8,100 bases of DNA from Bermanella sp051277445. GTDB lineage: Bacteria; Pseudomonadota; Gammaproteobacteria; Pseudomonadales; Oceanobacteraceae. This document shows, in pieces, positions 1 to 6,463 of this stretch. The first letter of the stretch is position 1; every line of letters begins with the position of its first letter. Both the position numbers and the translations under genes were made by a program. Below the pieces are notes generated by a model that was not told where the DNA came from, ran no database searches, and was given only the letters and a program-made list of their open reading frames with translations. The DNA is taken from positions 1 to 8,100 of the forward strand of contig JBNMQC010000110.1 in the NCBI GenBank assembly GCA_051277445.1, written 5' to 3'.

Positions 1-627
1 GTAACCGGTTGTGAAGTGTCTGAAGGTTACGGCATGACAGAAACTTCACCGATCGCCTCTTTTAACCCACCTGGCCACACTCAGCTAGGTACCATCGGTA
101 TGCCTGTATCGAACACACTATGTAAAGTGATTGACGAAGAAGGCAATGACTTACCAGTTGGTGAAGCGGGTGAGCTTTGCGTGAAAGGCCCTCAAGTCAT
201 GAAAGGTTACTGGCAGCGACCAGAAGCCACGGCTGAAACCATTACCGAAGACGGTTGGTTGAAGACGGGTGACATGGCCGTGATTCTTGAAAACGGTTAC
301 ATGAAAATTGTCGATCGTAAAAAAGACATGATTATTGTTTCTGGTTTTAACGTTTACCCGAATGAAATCGAAGACGTAGTGGCAAGCCACCCTGATATCG
401 TAGAATGCGCCGCAGTGGGTATCCCTGATGAAGTATCCGGTGAGCAAGTTAAGATTTTCGCGGTTTCAAACAACCCTGCACTAACCGCAAAAGAAGTCAC
501 TGACTTCTGCCGCGAACGCTTAACGGCCTATAAAGTGCCTAAGCTGGTTGAGTTCCGTGAAGACCTTCCGAAGACCAACGTTGGTAAAATCCTTCGTCGT
601 GAACTGCGTGATGAAGAAACTGCATAA
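1..627 (+). CDS. fadD: Long-chain acyl-CoA synthetase FadD, C-terminal part (5' end outside window)
   Basis: The frame is open from the first base, so this is the C-terminal 208 residues of a gene that starts upstream of the window; family members are about 550-560 residues long. The enzyme activates free fatty acids with ATP and CoA, through an acyl-adenylate, at the inner face of the cytoplasmic membrane, and so feeds beta-oxidation. Visible ANL-superfamily motifs are the ATP-binding EGYGMTETSP (22-51), DGWLKTGD (250-273), the FadD-type block IVDRKKDMIIVSGFNVYP (307-360) and the C-terminal PKTNVGKILRREL (568-606), whose lysine (586-588) is the adenylation-catalytic residue. Nothing in the visible part is broken. 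The family call is firm. Which paralogue it is (FadD1/FadD2 type) cannot be decided from this part. It is followed by a terminator and then hrpA; P. aeruginosa also has fadD genes close to hrpA (recalled, not searched). Confidence 0.93.
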   Translation, partial: VTGCEVSEGYGMTETSPIASFNPPGHTQLGTIGMPVSNTLCKVIDEEGNDLPVGEAGELCVKGPQVMKGYWQRPEATAETITEDGWLKTGDMAVILENGYMKIVDRKKDMIIVSGFNVYPNEIEDVVASHPDIVECAAVGIPDEVSGEQVKIFAVSNNPALTAKEVTDFCRERLTAYKVPKLVEFREDLPKTNVGKILRRELRDEETA

Positions 628-649
628 TTACGCTTTGATGTAATTTGCG

Positions 650-655
650 TATAAT
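650..655 (+). promoter_or_regulatory. Candidate hrpA promoter -10 box (TATAAT)
   Basis: A perfect TATAAT lies 22 bases after the fadD stop and 40 bases before the hrpA ATG. A TG two bases upstream (646-647) is close to, but not exactly, an extended -10. No good -35 is visible; TTACGC at 628-633, 16 bases upstream, is a poor match. A start site about 7 bases downstream (near 662) would fall inside the terminator hairpin. The box match is seen; promoter activity is inferred. Confidence 0.4.
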
Positions 656-681
656 AAAACGCCCTCCAAGGAGGGCGTTTT
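656..681 (+). terminator. Rho-independent terminator of fadD
   Basis: The 8-bp GC-rich inverted repeat CGCCCTCC / GGAGGGCG (660-667 and 670-677) has a two-base centre. It is flanked by AAAA (656-659) and TTTT (678-681), so it could work in both directions. It lies 28 bases after the fadD stop. The U-run is short (four T, then GCGTTT), so termination may be incomplete. The 3' arm also contains AGGAGG (669-674), discussed under hrpA. Confidence 0.8.
669..674 (+). promoter_or_regulatory. AGGAGG, possible ribosome site for a TTG start of hrpA, inside the terminator stem
   Basis: This perfect Shine-Dalgarno sequence ends 5 bases before the in-frame TTG at 680 and 20 bases before the ATG at 695. 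It forms part of the 3' arm of the fadD terminator, so it would be paired in a folded transcript. It may be a by-product of the terminator sequence. If it is used, HrpA would gain five residues (MRFIR) at its N-terminus. Confidence 0.35.
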
Positions 682-694
682 GCGTTTCATAAGA

Positions 695-3600
695 ATGAGT
701 TTGGTATCTGTGACTAATGACATCGCTCAGTTAGAGCAATTAATATCTCAAAGCATGATTCAACAGAGATTTGGCTTTTCCCGTCAGTTATCTCAAATCA
801 AGAAACGCTTAAAGACTAAGCAGCCAGTTGATCAGTCCATTGAGAAATTACAAACTCAACTTATCAAAAGTTGTGAGCGTGCAGGACTGCGTGGTACGGG
901 CCTTAAGCCTATTGAATATGATGACACGCTGCCTATTAGCCAAAAGCGCGATGAAATATCCGATGCCATTCGTGATAATCAAGTCGTCGTGATTGCCGGT
1001 GAAACAGGCTCTGGTAAGACCACTCAAATACCTAAGATATGTTTAGAGCTGGGTTTAGCCCAATACGGTTTAATTGCCCATACTCAGCCGAGACGCATAG
1101 CTGCACGTTCCGTGGCTCAACGAATAGCTCAAGAAGTGAAGGTTAACCTTGGCGATGAAGTGGGTTATCAAATCCGCTTCAATGATCAAAGCAGTGAGCA
1201 TACCTTGGTTAAGCTCATGACCGACGGTATTTTACTTGCGGAAACGCAAAACGATCGTTTTTTAAATAAATATCAAGTCATCATTATTGATGAGGCCCAT
1301 GAGCGCAGTCTCAATATCGATTTTCTGTTGGGGTACTTAAAACAGTTACTGCCTAAGCGCCCTGACCTTAAAGTCATTATCACCTCGGCCACCATTGATG
1401 TGGATCGCTTCTCGAAGCATTTTAATGACGCGCCTGTGATTCAGGTGTCTGGTCGAACCTTTCCAGTTGAAACGCGCTATCGTCCATTGATTGACTTAGA
1501 CGAAGAAGGTGAAGAGCGAGAAGGGGACTTATATCGTGGCATTGTTGATGCGGTAGAAGAGCTTCAGATAGAAGATGCCAAACGAGGTCAGATTGGCGAT
1601 GTGCTGATCTTTTTAAGTGGTGAGCGTGAAATACGTGAAGCGGCGCTAGAGCTTAAAAAAGCCAATTTAAAAAACAGCGAAATACTACCTTTGTATGCAC
1701 GCTTAAATAATGCGGATCAAAACAAGATATTTAATCCATCAGGTGGCTCACGACGCATTATATTATCAACCAATGTGGCTGAAACCTCGTTAACGGTACC
1801 AGGGATTCGTTACGTCATAGACAGTGGTGTCGCACGTATTAGTCGCTACAGTTATCGCTCTAAAGTTCAACGTTTGCCGATAGAGCCCATTTCGCAAGCC
1901 AGTGCCAATCAACGTAAAGGCCGTTGTGGTCGAGTCAGTGAAGGTATTTGCATTCGCCTATTCAGTGAAGAAGACTTCAATACTCGACCTGAATTTTCTG
2001 ACCCAGAAATCCAGCGCACCAATTTAGCCGCCGTTATTCTACAAATGCTGTCATTAAAATTGGGGGATGTGTCTGAGTTTCCGTTTGTGGATGCACCCGA
2101 TAACCGGTTTATTAAAGACGGTTATAACTTACTGAAAGAATTAGGGGCGGTTTCGCAAGATAATCAAATCAATCAAGTGGGCCGAGCCCTGTCTAAGCTG
2201 CCAGTGGACCCTCGTATTGCTCGCATGTTATTTGAGGCCAGCAAACGCAAAGCCTTGCAAGAAATGCTGATTATCGCTGCTGCATTGAGTATTCAAGACC
2301 CAAGAGAGCGACCGCCAGAGAAGCAGCAACAAGCGGATCAAAAGCATGCTGAATTTCGTCATGAGGAAAGTGACTTTGTGACCCTGCTAACGATTTGGCA
2401 GCATTTTGAAGAAGCTAGACAAGAGCTGTCTAATAACCAGCTGCGTCAACACTGTAAAAAGCATTTTTTAAATTACATGCGTATGCGTGAATGGCGTGAC
2501 GTGCATTATCAATTACGTTTGCAATGCAAAGATTTAAAGCTGGAAGAAAATAAACAGCCAGCCAGTTATGAAGCTATTCATCAGTCGATTTTATCCGGGT
2601 TTTTAAGCTATATCGGTCAAAAAACCGAAGACGGAGATTACCTTGGCGCACGTAATCGCCGTTTCATGTTGTTTCCTGGCAGTGGTATTTTCAAAAAACG
2701 CCCAAAATGGGTGGTATCGGCTGAATTGGTGGAAACATCGCGATTGTACGCTCGTATGAATGCGCGCATAGACCCTGAATGGTTAGAGCCTCTTGCTAAA
2801 AATTTGGTTAAGCGAAAATACCTAGAACCTTATTGGTCGATTAAACGCGGCCAGGTTATGGCCTATGAGCAAGTCAGCCTTTATGGCTTGGTGATTATTC
2901 CTAAGCGTAATGTGGCATATGCCAAGATCGACCCGCAAGTCAGTCATGAAATATTTATTCGTGAAGCCTTGGTGCAAAAACAGATCAAAAGCAAAGCGGC
3001 ATTCTTACAGCACAACCAAAACCTTATCGAAGAAATTGAAGAGCTCGAAGACAAAAGTCGACGTCGAGATATCGTGGTGGATGAAGAAAGGCTATTTCAA
3101 TTTTATATTGAACGTGTGCCTAATGAGATCAGTGATACCGCCACTTTTGAAAAGTGGTTGAAAGACCAGCCGATTGACTTACTCAAGGTGAAGAAATCGT
3201 ACTTGATGCAACACGGTGCTGAAAATATCACGCAAGCACAATTTCCTGATCATTTCACCCATGGCTCGATTGTTTACCCATTAACATATCGGTTTGAGCC
3301 CAATCATAAAGAAGATGGTGTGAGTGTGCTTGTACCGGCGGCCATGTTGAAGCAGTTACCGGTGAGTCGTTTGCAGTGGTTAGTGCCTGGTATGTTGCGG
3401 GAGAAAATCATTGCCTTATTAAAAGGCTTAACTAAATCCATCCGCCGCCAGCTTGTTCCGGTACCTGATTTTGCCGATGGTTTTTTACTTAAACACCAAG
3501 CCAGTGATGAGTCATTACACGAAGTGTTGGCGAAATATGTGTATCAACAAAAGCGCATCGATATCCAGCCGCAAGATTGGAATCTTGATCAGCTAGACCC

Positions 3601-4612
3601 CCATTACCAAGTGAATATTCAAGTCATGGGCAATGATAACGTCATGTTGACGCAGGGGCGTGACTGGCATCAATTAATTGAGGAGGTGGGGGATCAAATT
3701 GAACACCTTACACAGGAAAACAATAATGATTTTGAGCGTGAAGGCATTACTTATTGGGATTTGAATGCCCTTCCTGAGCAATTCCAAGTTCAACAGGCTG
3801 GGATTCAGGTGACGTTATATCCTGCCTTAGTGGATCAAGGGGAAAGTGTAAATCTTGCGCTGTTATCCCGAGAGGATGAAGCGCTGGTGCAATCCAAACT
3901 CGGTGTGCTGCGTTTGTTAAGGCTGGCATTAAGCGAGCAGGTGAGTTGGGTACAAAAAGAAACCCAAAAGCGCCTCGTACAAGAAATGATATATTTTGGC
4001 CACATAGGCAATAAGGCGCAATTACTGGATGCGGTGACGCACCGTGTGTTTAGCATGAGCTTTGACCTAACCCAATTGCCCCGTGATGAATCCGCTTACA
4101 ATATCTTGAAAGACCAAGGTCGTGGCTTGATCTCGGAGAAATTTGACGAAGTCATTCCTTTGATTAAGCAAATTTTGCAAAGCTACCATCAATTAAACAA
4201 AAAGATGAAGCAGCAAAACCAGCTGGCGTTTGCTTTGGCGGTGGGTGATATCAAGCAGCAGATTAATGAACTGATGCCAAAAGGATTTTTAGGCACGGTT
4301 GAATATGAGTGGCTAAAGCAATATCCGAAATATTTTAAAGCCATGATGTTAAGGCTCGACAAGCTGCAGGGGAATTTACAAAAAGATAAATTAACCCAAT
4401 TAAAGGTGATGCAGTGGAACGAGCAGTACCAAGCGTTGCTGTCTCAATTGCCCGCCAGCTTGGACTGTTTTAACGAGGTGAAGCTTCTAAATTGGATGAT
4501 TCAAGAGTACCGCGTGTCTTTGTTTGCGCAAGAACTAGGCACCGCCATGCCTGTTTCCGATAAGCGCTGGAAAGCCCAGTTACTTGAAGCGAAGGCCAGT
4601 ATTCAGCAATAA
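695..4612 (+). CDS. hrpA: ATP-dependent DEAH-box RNA helicase HrpA
   Basis: A 1305-residue cytoplasmic RNA helicase, matching the roughly 1300 residues of E. coli HrpA along its whole length. Numbered from ATG 695, visible motifs are Walker A GETGSGKT (102-109), DEAH (199-202), SAT (231-233) and motif VI QRKGRCGR (406-413). An HA2-type region follows (about 450-570, with LSKLPVDPRIARML), then an OB-fold region (about 630-710, with GARNRRFMLFPGSG) and the long HrpA-specific C-terminal part (DUF3418), ending in the family signature FAQELGTAMPVSDKR. HrpA has been linked to mRNA processing and to rescue of stalled ribosomes in E. coli. ATG 695 was chosen because it matches the E. coli N-terminus to within a residue, but it lacks a clear ribosome site. 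An in-frame TTG at 680 sits 5 bases after AGGAGG, and a GTG lies at 710; both are alternatives. No frameshift or missing motif is seen. Confidence 0.95.
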   Translation: MSLVSVTNDIAQLEQLISQSMIQQRFGFSRQLSQIKKRLKTKQPVDQSIEKLQTQLIKSCERAGLRGTGLKPIEYDDTLPISQKRDEISDAIRDNQVVVIAGETGSGKTTQIPKICLELGLAQYGLIAHTQPRRIAARSVAQRIAQEVKVNLGDEVGYQIRFNDQSSEHTLVKLMTDGILLAETQNDRFLNKYQVIIIDEAHERSLNIDFLLGYLKQLLPKRPDLKVIITSATIDVDRFSKHFNDAPVIQVSGRTFPVETRYRPLIDLDEEGEEREGDLYRGIVDAVEELQIEDAKRGQIGDVLIFLSGEREIREAALELKKANLKNSEILPLYARLNNADQNKIFNPSGGSRRIILSTNVAETSLTVPGIRYVIDSGVARISRYSYRSKVQRLPIEPISQASANQRKGRCGRVSEGICIRLFSEEDFNTRPEFSDPEIQRTNLAAVILQMLSLKLGDVSEFPFVDAPDNRFIKDGYNLLKELGAVSQDNQINQVGRALSKLPVDPRIARMLFEASKRKALQEMLIIAAALSIQDPRERPPEKQQQADQKHAEFRHEESDFVTLLTIWQHFEEARQELSNNQLRQHCKKHFLNYMRMREWRDVHYQLRLQCKDLKLEENKQPASYEAIHQSILSGFLSYIGQKTEDGDYLGARNRRFMLFPGSGIFKKRPKWVVSAELVETSRLYARMNARIDPEWLEPLAKNLVKRKYLEPYWSIKRGQVMAYEQVSLYGLVIIPKRNVAYAKIDPQVSHEIFIREALVQKQIKSKAAFLQHNQNLIEEIEELEDKSRRRDIVVDEERLFQFYIERVPNEISDTATFEKWLKDQPIDLLKVKKSYLMQHGAENITQAQFPDHFTHGSIVYPLTYRFEPNHKEDGVSVLVPAAMLKQLPVSRLQWLVPGMLREKIIALLKGLTKSIRRQLVPVPDFADGFLLKHQASDESLHEVLAKYVYQQKRIDIQPQDWNLDQLDPHYQVNIQVMGNDNVMLTQGRDWHQLIEEVGDQIEHLTQENNNDFEREGITYWDLNALPEQFQVQQAGIQVTLYPALVDQGESVNLALLSREDEALVQSKLGVLRLLRLALSEQVSWVQKETQKRLVQEMIYFGHIGNKAQLLDAVTHRVFSMSFDLTQLPRDESAYNILKDQGRGLISEKFDEVIPLIKQILQSYHQLNKKMKQQNQLAFALAVGDIKQQINELMPKGFLGTVEYEWLKQYPKYFKAMMLRLDKLQGNLQKDKLTQLKVMQWNEQYQALLSQLPASLDCFNEVKLLNWMIQEYRVSLFAQELGTAMPVSDKRWKAQLLEAKASIQQ

Positions 4613-4843
4613 CCAGCCTAAACCTGGGGTTGTGAAAAATAAGGGTGGCCATTTTGGCCGTTTAAATGTCTATTTTTGTGCGCTTTTTGCCGATATTTGG
4701 CGCTAAATGTGAGTCATGACTCACCTGCTAAGTGGTATAAACACGGATATTCGATTATAGTTTTGCCCAATTAAAATGGTGTGTCAGCCAAAGGATGGGT
4801 AGACAGTAAAGAGTTTGAGCTGATTGAAATATAGGGGATCAGA
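4613..4843. other. Intergenic region between hrpA and the KASIII-like gene
   Basis: This 231-base gap has no supportable coding sequence. Besides the palindrome and promoter-like boxes it holds only weak structures. A 5-bp hairpin GGCCA-TTT-TGGCC (4647-4659) is followed by a mixed AT stretch, not a T-run, so a convincing hrpA terminator is not seen. AGGGG at 4833-4837 is the ribosome site of the next gene, 6 bases before its GTG start. Confidence 0.6.
4709..4724 (+). promoter_or_regulatory. Perfect 16-bp palindrome, probable operator upstream of the KASIII-like gene
   Basis: GTGAGTCATGACTCAC is identical to its own reverse complement and lies 119 bases before the KASIII-like start codon. The symmetry does not extend outward (T against C). 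Size and form suit a dimeric regulator such as the TetR family, but I do not recognise the site as that of a named regulator. It is not the FadR or PsrA consensus as I recall them. Two promoter-like boxes follow: TATAAA (4736-4741) and TATAGT (4756-4761). With the first, the palindrome would cover the -35 region (repression); with the second, it would be centred near -52 (activation possible). Neither box has a good -35. Confidence 0.5.
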
Positions 4844-5965
4844 GTGAAGCAAGTTGTAATTAGTGGTACCGGTTTATATACCCCAACCCAGTCTATTTCT
4901 AACGATGAATTAGTGACTGCGTTTAACACCTACGTTGACGCTTATAATGCTGAACATGCCGATGAAATCGCGGCGGGCACGGTCACTGAACTGGCTCAAA
5001 GCAGCAGTGCCTTCATAGAAAAAGCCTCCGGAATTAAAAGCCGTTTTGTTATTAACAAAGACGGCATTATTGACCCTCAACGAATGAAGCCTTTCATTGC
5101 TGAGCGCTCTAATGATGAGCCTTCATTGCAATGCGAAATGGCCATCGCCGCGGCGAAAGAAGCTCTAGAACAAGCGGGCAAAACCGTTGATGATGTGGAT
5201 GCGGTCATTGTGGCGTGCTCAAACTTACAGCGTGCGTATCCTGCAGTGGCGGTGGAAGTACAAACGGCATTGGGTATTCAAGGCTTTGCCTACGATATGA
5301 ACGTAGCGTGCAGCAGTGCCACGTTTGGCATTCAGGCGGCAGTTAATGCGATTCAGACGGGCTCCGCTCGTTGTGTCTTGATGGTTAACCCAGAAATTTG
5401 CACCGCTCACCTGAACTTTCGTGACCGTGATAGTCACTTTATTTTTGGTGATGCCTGTACTGCGGTGATTTTAGAAGACAGCGAGCTTGCAAATAGTCAG
5501 CATCAATACAAGGTGCTGGGTACGAAACTGCAAACGGTTTTCTCTAATAATATTCGTAATAACGCCGGTTTCTTGAATCGTTGTGATGAGTCAGGTTTGA
5601 ATAACCCAGATAAGCTGTTTATTCAAAATGGTCGTAAGGTATTTAAAGAAGTTTGCCCTATGGTGGCTAAGCAAATCACAGCCCACATTGGTGAGCTGGA
5701 TATTGACCCTGGTGAGCTGACCCGTATGTGGTTACATCAAGCCAACCTAAGTATGAACCAGCTTATTTCTAAGCGGGTGTTAGGTCGTGAGGCGACGGAA
5801 GCAGAAGCCCCTGTGATATTGGATACCTATGCCAATACCAGTTCAGCGGGTTCAATCATTGCTTATCACCTTTATAAATCAGATATGCAAGCGGGTCAAA
5901 AAGGCGTTATTTGTAGTTTTGGTGCAGGCTACTCCATTGGTAGCGTGGTAGTAGAAAAGCTTTAA
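4844..5965 (+). CDS. Beta-ketoacyl-ACP synthase III (FabH-like, long form)
   Basis: A 373-residue thiolase-fold condensing enzyme, longer than classical FabH (about 317), with extra sequence near residues 25-60. The KASIII triad is complete: Cys156 in NVACSSATFG takes the acyl group, His298 in WLHQANLSMN and Asn331 in YANTSSAGS bind malonyl-ACP for the decarboxylative condensation. The glycine-rich C-terminus (CSFGAGYSIGSVVVEKL) is typical of the family. The GTG start is supported by AGGGG 6 bases upstream and by the family N-terminus KQVVISGTGLYTP. Its length and motifs resemble P. aeruginosa PA3286, reported to condense medium-chain acyl-CoA from beta-oxidation with malonyl-ACP; that assignment is from memory. 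It need not be the essential housekeeping FabH, so no symbol is given. It stands alone between a palindrome-bearing upstream region and a strong terminator. Confidence 0.88.
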   Translation: MKQVVISGTGLYTPTQSISNDELVTAFNTYVDAYNAEHADEIAAGTVTELAQSSSAFIEKASGIKSRFVINKDGIIDPQRMKPFIAERSNDEPSLQCEMAIAAAKEALEQAGKTVDDVDAVIVACSNLQRAYPAVAVEVQTALGIQGFAYDMNVACSSATFGIQAAVNAIQTGSARCVLMVNPEICTAHLNFRDRDSHFIFGDACTAVILEDSELANSQHQYKVLGTKLQTVFSNNIRNNAGFLNRCDESGLNNPDKLFIQNGRKVFKEVCPMVAKQITAHIGELDIDPGELTRMWLHQANLSMNQLISKRVLGREATEAEAPVILDTYANTSSAGSIIAYHLYKSDMQAGQKGVICSFGAGYSIGSVVVEKL

Positions 5966-5991
5966 CCCTTGAGTTGCGATACTCAAATTTT

Positions 5992-6022
5992 AAAAAAAGA
6001 GGCCTTGTGCCTCTTTTTTTTT
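5992..6022 (+). terminator. Rho-independent terminator after the KASIII-like gene
   Basis: Stem GAGGC / GCCTC (5999-6003 and 6009-6013) with loop CTTGT is flanked by seven A on the left and nine T on the right, so the stem can extend through A-T pairs and the signal may act in both directions. A second small inverted repeat, TTGAGT-N6-ACTCAA (5969-5986), lies between the stop codon and this hairpin. The terminator isolates the downstream peptide operon from the KASIII-like gene. Confidence 0.88.
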
Positions 6023-6030
6023 ATTCAAAT

Positions 6031-6057
6031 GAACTATCTTGAACATCCCTGCTCAAA
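6031..6057 (+). promoter_or_regulatory. Candidate ECF-sigma (RpoE-like) promoter of the hvf operon
   Basis: GAACTA (6031-6036) and TCAAA (6053-6057) are separated by 16 bases. This resembles the RpoE-class pattern GAACTT-N16/17-TCAAA with one mismatch in the -35. It starts 9 bases after the preceding terminator and would give a leader of about 50 bases before the hvfA ATG. No good sigma-70 pair was found in this gap. Related bufferin/gig-type operons in other bacteria are under ECF sigma factors that respond to metals, which makes the match more interesting. It is only a pattern match. Confidence 0.33.
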
Positions 6058-6105
6058 ACAGGAATGAAAATAGACCTGCTATTTTCAAACTTTAATAGCT
6101 TAACC

Positions 6106-6111
6106 GAGGGG
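6106..6111 (+). promoter_or_regulatory. Ribosome binding site that fixes the hvfA start at 6118
   Basis: GAGGGG lies 6 bases before the ATG at 6118. The same frame is open from an earlier ATG at 6064, but that would put 18 unrelated residues before a clear signal peptide and has no comparable ribosome site. The 6118 start is therefore preferred. Confidence 0.8.
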
Positions 6112-6117
6112 ACTCTC

Positions 6118-6444
6118 ATGGCTAAAACTCATATGAAACCACTAGCAATGGCACTTGGTGCGACTCTGGCCGCCTCAATGGCAAGCACGGCATTATCGGC
6201 TGAAAACCCATTTGCATCTCAAACCCTTGAGTCTGGCTATAAAGTCATGGCGGAAGGCAAGTGCGGTGAAGGTAAGTGTGGTGGTGAAGCTAAATCGAAA
6301 AAAGAAGGTAAGTGCGGCGAAGGCAAGTGTGGTGAAGAGAAAGCCAGCAAAGAAGGTAAATGCGGAGAAGGTAAGTGTGGCGGCGAAAGCAAAACCAAAA
6401 AAGAAGGCAAGTGTGGTGAAGGTAAGTGCGGCGCTAAGTCTTAA
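6118..6444 (+). CDS. hvfA: HvfA/bufferin-type RiPP precursor, secreted Cys-rich copper-binding peptide
   Basis: A 108-residue precursor. Residues 1-28 form a Sec-type signal peptide (basic start MAKTHMK, Ala-rich core, likely cut after LSA28 or nearby). The short region ENPFASQTLESGYKVMA (29-45) follows, with the NPF and SGY elements typical of this family. Residues 46-108 are a Gly/Lys/Glu-rich segment with four EGKCGEGKCG doublets. All eight Cys (49, 54, 66, 71, 82, 87, 99, 104) are in EGKCG motifs. In the studied H. influenzae HvfA and Caulobacter bufferins, a DUF692/MNIO enzyme with its partner modifies such Cys residues into copper-binding heterocycles (reported as oxazolone/thioamide or thiooxazole), and the signal peptide also serves as leader. 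The next two genes encode exactly these proteins, which supports the same fate here; modification and metal binding remain inferred. Misannotation as a low-complexity protein is likely. Confidence 0.88.
   Translation: MAKTHMKPLAMALGATLAASMASTALSAENPFASQTLESGYKVMAEGKCGEGKCGGEAKSKKEGKCGEGKCGEEKASKEGKCGEGKCGGESKTKKEGKCGEGKCGAKS
6253..6432 (+). repeat. Coding tandem repeat: four EGKCGEGKCG doublets in hvfA
   Basis: Four units start at 6253, 6304, 6352 and 6403 (51, 48, 51 and a final partial 30 bases). Each has a constant EGKCGEGKCG followed by a variable Lys/Glu/Ser/Ala spacer (GEAKSKK, EEKASK, GESKTKK). The units differ at synonymous sites: the Cys codons run TGC TGT, TGC TGT, TGC TGT, TGT TGC, and Gly and Lys codons also vary. 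The protein motif is thus better conserved than the DNA. Confidence 0.92.
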
Positions 6445-6463
6445 TTGGTCCTAAGGAAACACC

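Noticed and set aside
151..447. A 98-residue open frame on the - strand inside fadD.
   Set aside because: It lies opposite strongly conserved fadD motifs and shows no protein family features. The same reasoning removes the - strand frames at 3747-3929, 3835-4056, 4470-4652 and 5225-5437 and the + frame at 2910-3161.
4647..4659. GGCCA-TTT-TGGCC hairpin considered as the hrpA terminator.
   Set aside because: The stem is only 5 bp with a 3-base loop, and the following bases are not a T-run.
4775..4801. Eight-codon open frame (MVCQPKDG) in the leader of the KASIII-like gene, considered as a regulatory upstream peptide.
   Set aside because: No ribosome site, no run of one amino acid codon and no attenuator-like hairpins follow.
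6048..6099. Two small inverted repeats in the hvfA leader region: CCTG-N7-CAGG (6048-6062) and GCTATT-N10-AATAGC (6078-6099), considered as operator or riboswitch parts.
   Set aside because: Stems of 4 and 6 bp with long loops are expected by chance, and no known metal-regulator site or riboswitch core is recognisable.
6064..6117. Upstream in-frame ATG that would lengthen HvfA by 18 residues.
   Set aside because: The added residues precede a normal signal peptide, there is no matching ribosome site, and GAGGGG is correctly placed for the ATG at 6118.
6253..6432. Regular repeats considered as a CRISPR-like array.
   Set aside because: The units are an in-frame coding repeat with no unique spacers of CRISPR size and no cas genes.
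6155..6454. A 99-residue Lys/Val/Ala-rich open frame overlapping hvfA in another + frame.
   Set aside because: It is a by-product of the repetitive hvfA codons, has no ribosome site or recognisable motif, and runs over the hvfA stop towards hvfB.
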